Assembly (NCBI RefSeq): GCF_034702125.1
Contig: NC_085875.1
Location: forward strand, 52,695,176 to 52,759,175
DNA from: Engraulis encrasicolus
Taxonomy: Eukaryota; Chordata; Actinopteri; Clupeiformes; Engraulidae
Length of the DNA: 64,000 nucleotides
Direction of reading: 5' to 3'
Positions 57,716 to 64,000 of this stretch are shown here, one piece after another (within the stretch, counting starts at the first letter, position 1; every line of letters starts with the position of its first letter). The translations under genes were made by a program, and so were the position numbers. The notes below the pieces were generated by a model that did no database searches, was not told where the DNA came from, and worked only from the letters and a program-made list of their open reading frames with translations.

Positions 57716-58235
57716 GTTAACCAAAACAATCGTTCAGTTTGTGATACAAGCATGAAAATTGGTATACATATAGCCAAAGGTCTTCCAAAAAGATCTGGAT
57801 ATGGAGGCATCATGAGTTTTCAACATGGTGCCCATGGCAGCCATTTTTCAAAATGGCCGCCAATAACAGCAGTTTTCTTATGAGTAATGGATATAATGTG
57901 ATATTTTAGACCTATTTACCATTCATAGTGCTTGGTAAATGTCTTATGTATAATTTAAAAGTTGTCATGAATATTCAAGATGGCCGCCATTTTCAAGATG
58001 GCCGCCATTTTCAAGATAGCAGCCGTCACTTTTATGATTGTCTAATATAGGTGATATTGGTGTCAAATCAGTTATTTTTTATGATGCAGAATTCAAATTT
58101 GAAACTTTGGAATTGACCAGAGGCTTCCTTTTATCTCACTCTATACTTAATGTACAGTATAGTATCACTGTTTCTTTCAAGAGGGCAGCCATATGGCCAA
58201 AATCATATCATATAATTGTAAGAAAATGAGTTATA
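57716..58235 (+). repeat. left inverted repeat of the inner element, with YY1-like words
   Basis: It contains AAAATGGCCGCC and a tandem CAAGATGGCCGCCATTTT pair (57976-58015), mirrored at 60975-61015. On the other strand these read AAAATGGCGGCC, matching the known YY1 consensus core ATGGCGGC. A regulatory role is inferred only. Confidence 0.55.
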
Positions 58236-58817
58236 AACCTACTTTGTTAACATGTGATCTAATAAATGTAACAATTCCTAGCAACAACCAAAACATTCAA
58301 TGAATGGACATGTCATAGAGTGGATGTTTAAGCACTGCCAGGGCTCACTGGCAACACCACTGCTGTGAAACTTGGCATGGGGTTCAGTGCCAGCTAAATA
58401 CACTCCGCCTAATAATGCCATAGTATCTGTTATTAATATGCTGGTTGTGGTAATGGTTTAGTGATAGTGTAGTTTAGTTTCATAAATGCTATTTAATGTT
58501 ACAACCATGTAGTTTTCATTATATGTACAGTAGGTAGATAGCTGCACCTGAATGGATAGGATGTTTTAGTACGAGAGAGCCGAGCCAAGGGTAACAGGGC
58601 TTTGAATGACTTTCATATACAGTACAGTAGTTACCCAGATGGTGTACAGATCACACAGGAATTAAATGGAACTGGATAAACGATCACGCTAAGTGTGGGG
58701 TAATTATCAGAACCTAGTTGTATCCCATACTTTAATGTGTTTACCTAGTAAAAAGTAGTAAAAGTAGTAAAAACAAAGTTTTTTGTTGGATGAGAAAATG
58801 TCTAAGAACTTCCAACT

Positions 58818-60360
58818 TGGAAATTTTGATGGTGAAGGACCATCAATTCTTGCACAGCCATAATGAACAGGAAGCTATATTACATGCCAAGAACACACAG
58901 CAGAGGCATTGAGATGTCCTTTGCAGTCAAAGCGACCAGAAAAGGGGAGTGGTTTACACTTCACTTGCAGAGCAGTTAATCCAGTTTAATGAACCTGGCC
59001 AGTTCCCTTCACCTTTCAGATTGGACTGGATGAGAGTCATGGTATTGAAGCAACCATGGTTGCAAACAAAAGTGAATACCATCATACATGCAGGTCAAGG
59101 TTTGATGAAACCACATTGAAAAGAGCAAAAAAGCGAGCATGCAGTGAAAGTCCTGATGATGAATCAGAATGCAAACTCTGAAGGTCTCAGCCAAGTCAGG
59201 CCCCTGAAATGAGACAAGACATCTGTTTCTTCTGTAGACAGCCTGCTGGCAATGAAGACTTCCGTGAGGCTGCAACATTGCAATTGGACAAAATAGTGTG
59301 TGCTGCTGCATCCCTACTTCAAGACACAGAGTTAGTTGGTCGACTTAGTGTTGGGGACATGGTGGCTATTGAAGCTAAATATCATCCCAAATGTCTAGTA
59401 GGTCTCTAAAATCGTGCTAGAAAGGCTAATTTAGAAGGTCTTGAAGATAATGTTCATGGACATGCAGCATCAACCTCTGGTGTTGTGTTGGCCGAGTTGG
59501 TGCTCCATAGGAGAGACCAGACAACATGATAGCTCAGCACCTATTCAAACTAGCAGAACTTTTCCAGCTCTACAAGTCACACAAGAAACACCTAGGAATA
59601 GAGGTCAATAACAGAGTTAACTCTTCAAGGCAGAAGGAAACTTTTTGCTGAGTTCCCTGATATGCAAGCTTACACAAGGTGAAGAGATGTCCTGATGGCC
59701 TTTGAGGAAGACATCAGCATTGCTCTTGCCAAAGCCTGTGAGCAGGATAGCAATTAAGATGCTATGCACAATACACATACTGCACTGATTGTCCATCGTC
59801 ACATACTGTATTTGGTGAGGCCAAACCATTTAATGGTTTTCCCGAAAAAATGTCAAAAGGACTCTGTGCCAAAGCTGTTGCTTACCCTTGTGAACATGGT
59901 CCTAGATGGGCCCAGCATGAAAGACCAGAAGCAACATCTCCTGCAGCACTCACGATTGCTCAGTTGCTCAAATTCAACAGTGTTAAGCACAAGCGAGCAC
60001 CAGACAGCAGTTTTTTCAGACACAATACTGCACAGAGACACCACTTCCATTATACAAAGGACTGATGCTGCATGCCCATTGCCCACACACATAATAGGGA
60101 ATTTGTAGATGAAATGACACATCTAGGTTTGAGCGTATTTTGTGATAGGGTTCTTAAGCGCTCAACACAGATGAGGAACCATGTCTGCCAGCAGATCCAT
60201 AGAGAACAAGTGGTATGCTCTCCACAGTTACGAGGCCATGTCTTTATCACGGCTGCTGTTGACAATATTTACCATAATCCCAGTTCAACAACAGCTAGTT
60301 TGTCAACCAGACTGATTGTCATGACTTTCAAATATCTTCGAGACTTGGTCTGACCAAGAG
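58818..60360 (+). pseudogene. transposon protein with Cys/His zinc finger, decayed
   Basis: Readable blocks: 59209-59409 with ICFFCRQPAGNEDFREAATL, LQDTELVGRLSVGDMVAIEA and KYHPKCLVGL, then TAA where the pattern expects Tyr before NRARKANLEG. This is a C-x2-C...H-x3-C finger. 59850-60065 gives LCAKAVAYPCEHGPRW and KFNSVKHKRAPDSSFFRH. 60072-60350 gives NREFVDEMTHLGLSVFCDRV, VCQQIHREQVVCSPQLRG and HVFITAAVDNIYHNPSSTTA. The same order occurs, as I recall, in long fish and coral transposon proteins. Stops and frameshifts are many. The remaining parts expected of a complete protein (C-terminal DDE and nuclease regions) are absent, so the element is internally deleted and inactive. Confidence 0.6.
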
Positions 60361-60759
60361 AATAATAACTAACATTCTCAAACATCATTGTTGACCCACC
60401 TCCCTTGGTTTGCTACTTATTGAGGGCAGAAAAGGCTGAGCCAAAGTTTAGTCCCAATAGAACGTCTCTGCTTAAACCATGTCACTGACTTGAACACGCC
60501 TCTACCCAAGACCGTTGGAGATGTTCATAGTTAATCGGTTCCCGGCAAAGTGGGTGGAGTTCCCCAGCTAGACAGAGCTCAAGATGTACCTGAACAAGCT
60601 CTTTGCCTAGTAGTAGAATCGAAGGTCTTGCGTCATTACGTGGGTGGAGCCTGGGTATTTGCCAACATCCACTCTATTACATGCTCATTCATCAAATGGT
60701 TCAGTTGTTGCTGATATAGGAATTGTTATGTTTATTACATCACATGTTAACAAAATAGA

Positions 60760-61299
60760 TAATAACTTGCACTTATAATTTTGATTTTGGCCATATGGCT
60801 ACCCTCTTGAAAGAAACACAGACACTATACTGTACAGTAAGTATGGAGTGAGATGAAAGGAAGCCTCTGGTCAATTCCAAAGTTGCAAATTTGAATTCTG
60901 CATCCTAATAAATGACTGATTTGACACCAATATCACCTATATTAGACTATCATACAAGAGACGGCTGCTATCTTGAAAATGGCGGCCATCTTGAAAATGG
61001 CGGCCATCTTGAATATTCATGACAACTTTTAAATTATTCATAAGACATTTACCAAGTACTATGAATGGTAAATATGTCTAAAATATCATATTATATCCAT
61101 TACTCATAAGAAAACTGCTGTTGTTGGCGGCCATTTTGAAAAATGGCTGCCATGGGTACCCTGTTGAAAACTCATGATGCCTCCATATCCAGATCTTTTT
61201 GGAAGGCCTTTGGCTATATGTATACCAATTTTCATGCTTGTATCACAAACTGAACGATTCTTTTATATTTCGGAGCTAAGCCATTGCACTATTATAATT
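60760..61299 (-). repeat. right inverted repeat of the inner element
   Basis: Mirror of 57716-58235. It differs by small indels and point changes only, so both arms are recent enough to align over their full length. Confidence 0.75.
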
Positions 61300-61348
61300 T
61301 GTTACATTATTACATATTGCACCGTTATTACATAATGCGGCGTTACAG

Positions 61349-64000
61349 TAGCTCATTTTCCGTTGATATGTGAGTAACTTTTCCCCCAAATCGCCTAGAA
61401 ACTGAGAACAGTGAAACGAAGTTGTGGTTGTCTGCTTTGATTTAGTTCTACCACAGGGGTGTCAAACTCATTTTGGTTCGGGGGCCGCATACAACCCATG
61501 TGGACTAGAGTATAGATTCTTTGCCCAAGCCCGAGCCCGAAGCGACCCGACCCGACCCGTGGGCCGGGTCGGTCCGGTATTTTCCATCACTATCCTCGGG
61601 TCGGATCGGACCGGGCCCCAGGAGTGATCAAGCTTCTTCTTCTTCTTCTTCTTTTTTTAACTATTAGCTTAGGGCCTTAATGGCACGGGCAACATTATGT
61701 TGGATAATAATTAGACGAAATATTCTAAACACTATTCTTTGCGTGAAGCCTACAAAGTTGCAGAAGTCAAACTACGATATTGCAAAAGGCAGCATGCGCA
61801 GTTTTTTCCACTGGCAAGCGTAATACTGCTGTGCTGAATTGACTGGTGTGCGCGCGCGCGCGTGTGTGTGTGTCAAGGCTTGCCGGGCGCCAGGGCGCCT
61901 ATACAGCGATTTTGGCGAATGACAAACTGAGTCTCATATGCATTTGGCCATGATAATTAAAAGAATTTAGTCGGAGATTTCGCTGTGGTCTTGAAAGCCT
62001 CCAGGCACTCGCGTGTCTCCCGTGTCAGAACTGTCGATGCTCCTCCTCCACTTGCGTCTGACTTAAAATACCACTGACAATTCTCCGGTTCAAATAAGTT
62101 AACCATCAACTGACTAGCGACGCAAAATCTATATTTTGTTATGCCTTTACAATCCAGTATAGTGGTCATCATCAAAATGACCAAGGACCGATGTATACGA
62201 CATGAGAAAAGTAAAGAAGTTTGAGATCAGTTTACAGCATGAAGACGACATTAAACTGACTAGTCAACATGTAGGCCTAATGTCCCGCTTATTGTCGGCC
62301 TATTGTTTTTGATGTTAACACGATTTTTTTTTGTATTTTACTATATCAGTGAACACAGCGAAGGGCATTGCATTTGCAAAACCGTTTCATGAATTGCTTA
62401 GTCAAGCCGTACTGTTTGGGACTCAGTGCGATGGTATGCGCAGCATCGCAGCGTCGAATCACTTTCACTTTTACCTCTGCTGAAAAATGGCAGTGGATCT
62501 CCAAGTAGGCTACCGTAGGCCTAGTAGACAGTCAAATTAAACATTTCAGCGGACGATATGCTCACGAGAAGTCACAGTGACAGTGCATGTGTAACCGGCA
62601 GCGTATTGGCTGCTCGGGGTCACCATAGTTGTCACTCTAGCTGACACACCCCCAGGTAGCAGGTTGGTCGCTAGTTCAGTAATTAGCATTTCACTCATAA
62701 AAAGGGCACTAACTGGCAGGTCAGACACAGGCCCTGCTCTGTCACTGTGCTGCCCCAGACCTCGCTGCTTTTAGTTAGAAGTGTTTCACTTCTGCAGCAT
62801 ACTAAACGCTTGCAGGTAGAAGGAACTACCGAAGGTTTAGTCCTGAGGCTGCTGAGGGTATGCACAGGTTCAGGGCTGTCATCTCTGCCTAGGTCCTCGC
62901 TGCATATAACTGGATGTAGGTGTTACATTTGTACCTGTGCGCTAGTGTTTACCTGTTTGTCTGTAGTCAAACTTCATGAGTTGTTTTTAAAACAGGTGAT
63001 GCCTCTGCAGTATACCTTTATTCTTCTGGCGAGTAGTCTTGAACGGGAGACTTGTACTGCTGAAGGTTTGGTCCGGAGGACGCAGAGCATTGCTGGTTGT
63101 GGTGTTTGGCAGAGTTTGAATTGTACACGGTAACTACTAGACCCATGTTTTACTCCAATACCTGCGTTTATGTATGTTCAAGCAATGAGTGCTGTTTTAA
63201 GTGTGTCTTGCGCCAAACAAACTGCAACTGTTTTGTTATGTGAGCAGGCATCCAGATGCAGGTGCCATTGTTTAAGCCTGAGCCTGATGAATGGAGGTAA
63301 ATGTATGTTTTGTATAATGTAGGCCTATAAATATTTTAAACACTGTGAACAAGTCCTGCTTATCTTAAACTTTGTGTAACCTTGATGTGACTTGCAATAA
63401 TGATTGTTTTTAAGGCATTGGCACCATTTAGAACTACGAACATTGTAGTCATAATGGTGGCCATGTATCTAACTGTGATTTTGTCTCCGCAGAGCTATGC
63501 TACTGCTGCTTTGCCTTACCTGAGATTTTATGTGTGAACCAGTTATTGCCCTTTTTGGTTTGTTATTTTGGATCGTTTTGTTGTTTTTCATTATGTTTGC
63601 TGCTGCTGCTGCATAGCTCCACCACCCTGTTGGCCTGGGTATACTGCCACCCATAGTGTAAATTAACTTTACTAGGCCCTTGTTGATGGTCTCACTTAGC
63701 CTTTTCGATCTTTCTATAGCCTGAGCAGTTTCACAGGGCGCATGTCATAGATTTGTAGTGGTAAATGAGCACCCTATAGTGTTTGCTGTGATCACGTGTG
63801 TAGTGCTTTGAGTGTATCAGCCCCGCTCTCCTAGTTAAAGTAACCAACCTCTGAGACTGCTCAGGTCTGGCCATTGTTAGTGAGAAGTAATTGTTATCTT
63901 GGGTGGCAGCCAGTGACTTAACCCCTTGTGTGCCAGGTTTGATTTATTTTATGTATCAGCAGCAGGTTTATGTTTCTTTGTGTTTGTTAGTATTTCAATA
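61349..64000. other. unassigned; short element fragments and GC-rich words
   Basis: A hAT-like terminus CAGGGGTGTCAAACTC starts at 61454 and is cut after about 50 bp. 61520-61625 holds CCCGACCCGACCCG and GGGCCGGGTCGG words, an inverted-repeat-like GC-rich patch. A (TTC)n run lies at 61631-61651 and a (CG)n(TG)n run at about 61850-61874. The rest to 64000 has no frame with recognisable domains; 62740-63130 is open for 128 codons but unlike any family I know. Confidence 0.45.

Larger units (their letters stand above)
57716..61299. mobile_element. DNA element with about 500-bp inverted repeats (3.6 kb), tentatively Academ-like
   Basis: 57716-58235 and 60760-61299 are long inverted repeats. They share GAACGATT/AATCGTTCAGTTTG, CAAAAAGATCTGGATATGG, tandem AAGATGGCCGCCATTTTC and CCATATGGCCAAAATC. 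The outermost bases are GTGCA at the left and TGCAC at the right. The element splits the terminal repeat of the larger element. The middle (58795-60360) holds a broken gene with a Cys/His zinc-finger region. Class is uncertain: long proteins with this start are common in fish and cnidarian transposons that I associate with Academ, but I cannot check this. Confidence 0.6.

Noticed and set aside
62747..63133. 128-codon frame near the right end as a gene
   Set aside because: No recognisable domain, no start context, and the surrounding sequence shows weak internal repetition; noted only as unassigned.

Overview
The window looks like a stretch of teleost fish nuclear genome built almost wholly of transposable elements. 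The evidence is AT-rich DNA with long (CA)n, (GA)n and (ATT)n microsatellites, GT-AG introns, and many element families typical of fish: GIY-YIG Penelope-like, L2/Rex-type LINE, BEL/Pao, hAT, PIF-Harbinger, piggyBac-like and CACTA-like. I found no host gene I can name, no tRNA or rRNA gene, no CRISPR array and nothing bacterial. The species cannot be named from sequence alone.

Layout. 573-6400: a Penelope-like retroelement (PLE) as two head-to-head copies in a decayed hAT-like element; the longer PLE copy is itself split by a 1.46-kb hAT element with a perfect 8-bp target duplication. 6.4-11.7 kb: a PLE-end remnant, a small hAT element, an L2-type LINE relic split by a MITE, and low-complexity DNA. 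11697-16316: a CACTA/EnSpm-like element hosting a TTAA-flanked piggyBac-like element and a SINE-like insert. 17.5-28 kb: a diverged tandem repeat of about 210 bp, split by a 9.6-kb PIF-Harbinger element with both of its genes (Myb-like protein and transposase). The transposase intron holds a 4.65-kb piggyBac-like element (which contains another DNA element) and a 1.9-kb hAT element.

27971-36248: a second copy of the CACTA-like element, opened by a 5'-truncated LINE, which is opened by a 3.9-kb hAT element, which holds a LINE tail: four levels of nesting. 36.2-37.4 kb: one unidentified exon-like reading frame and a compound CA minisatellite. 37431-43250: a BEL/Pao LTR element with gag and protease but no recognisable RT, RNase H or integrase. 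44.1-48.6 kb: a second, more decayed Harbinger gene pair, hit by a TTA-flanked MITE and by a second, oppositely oriented copy of the same piggyBac-like family.

50605-61348: a very large inverted-repeat (foldback-like) element with near-perfect ends and a TAG duplication. Near its right end sits a 3.6-kb element with inverted repeats of about 500 bp and remains of a Cys/His zinc-finger protein, tentatively Academ-like. 61.3-64 kb holds only short element fragments and unassigned sequence.

No coding module looks fully functional. The nearest to intact are the PLE GIY-YIG half, the LINE RT frame (broken only by truncation and one hAT insertion) and the Harbinger-1 transposase, which has intact exons but appears to have lost two of its three catalytic acidic residues. 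The value of the window is the insertion chronology, which exact target duplications let one read.
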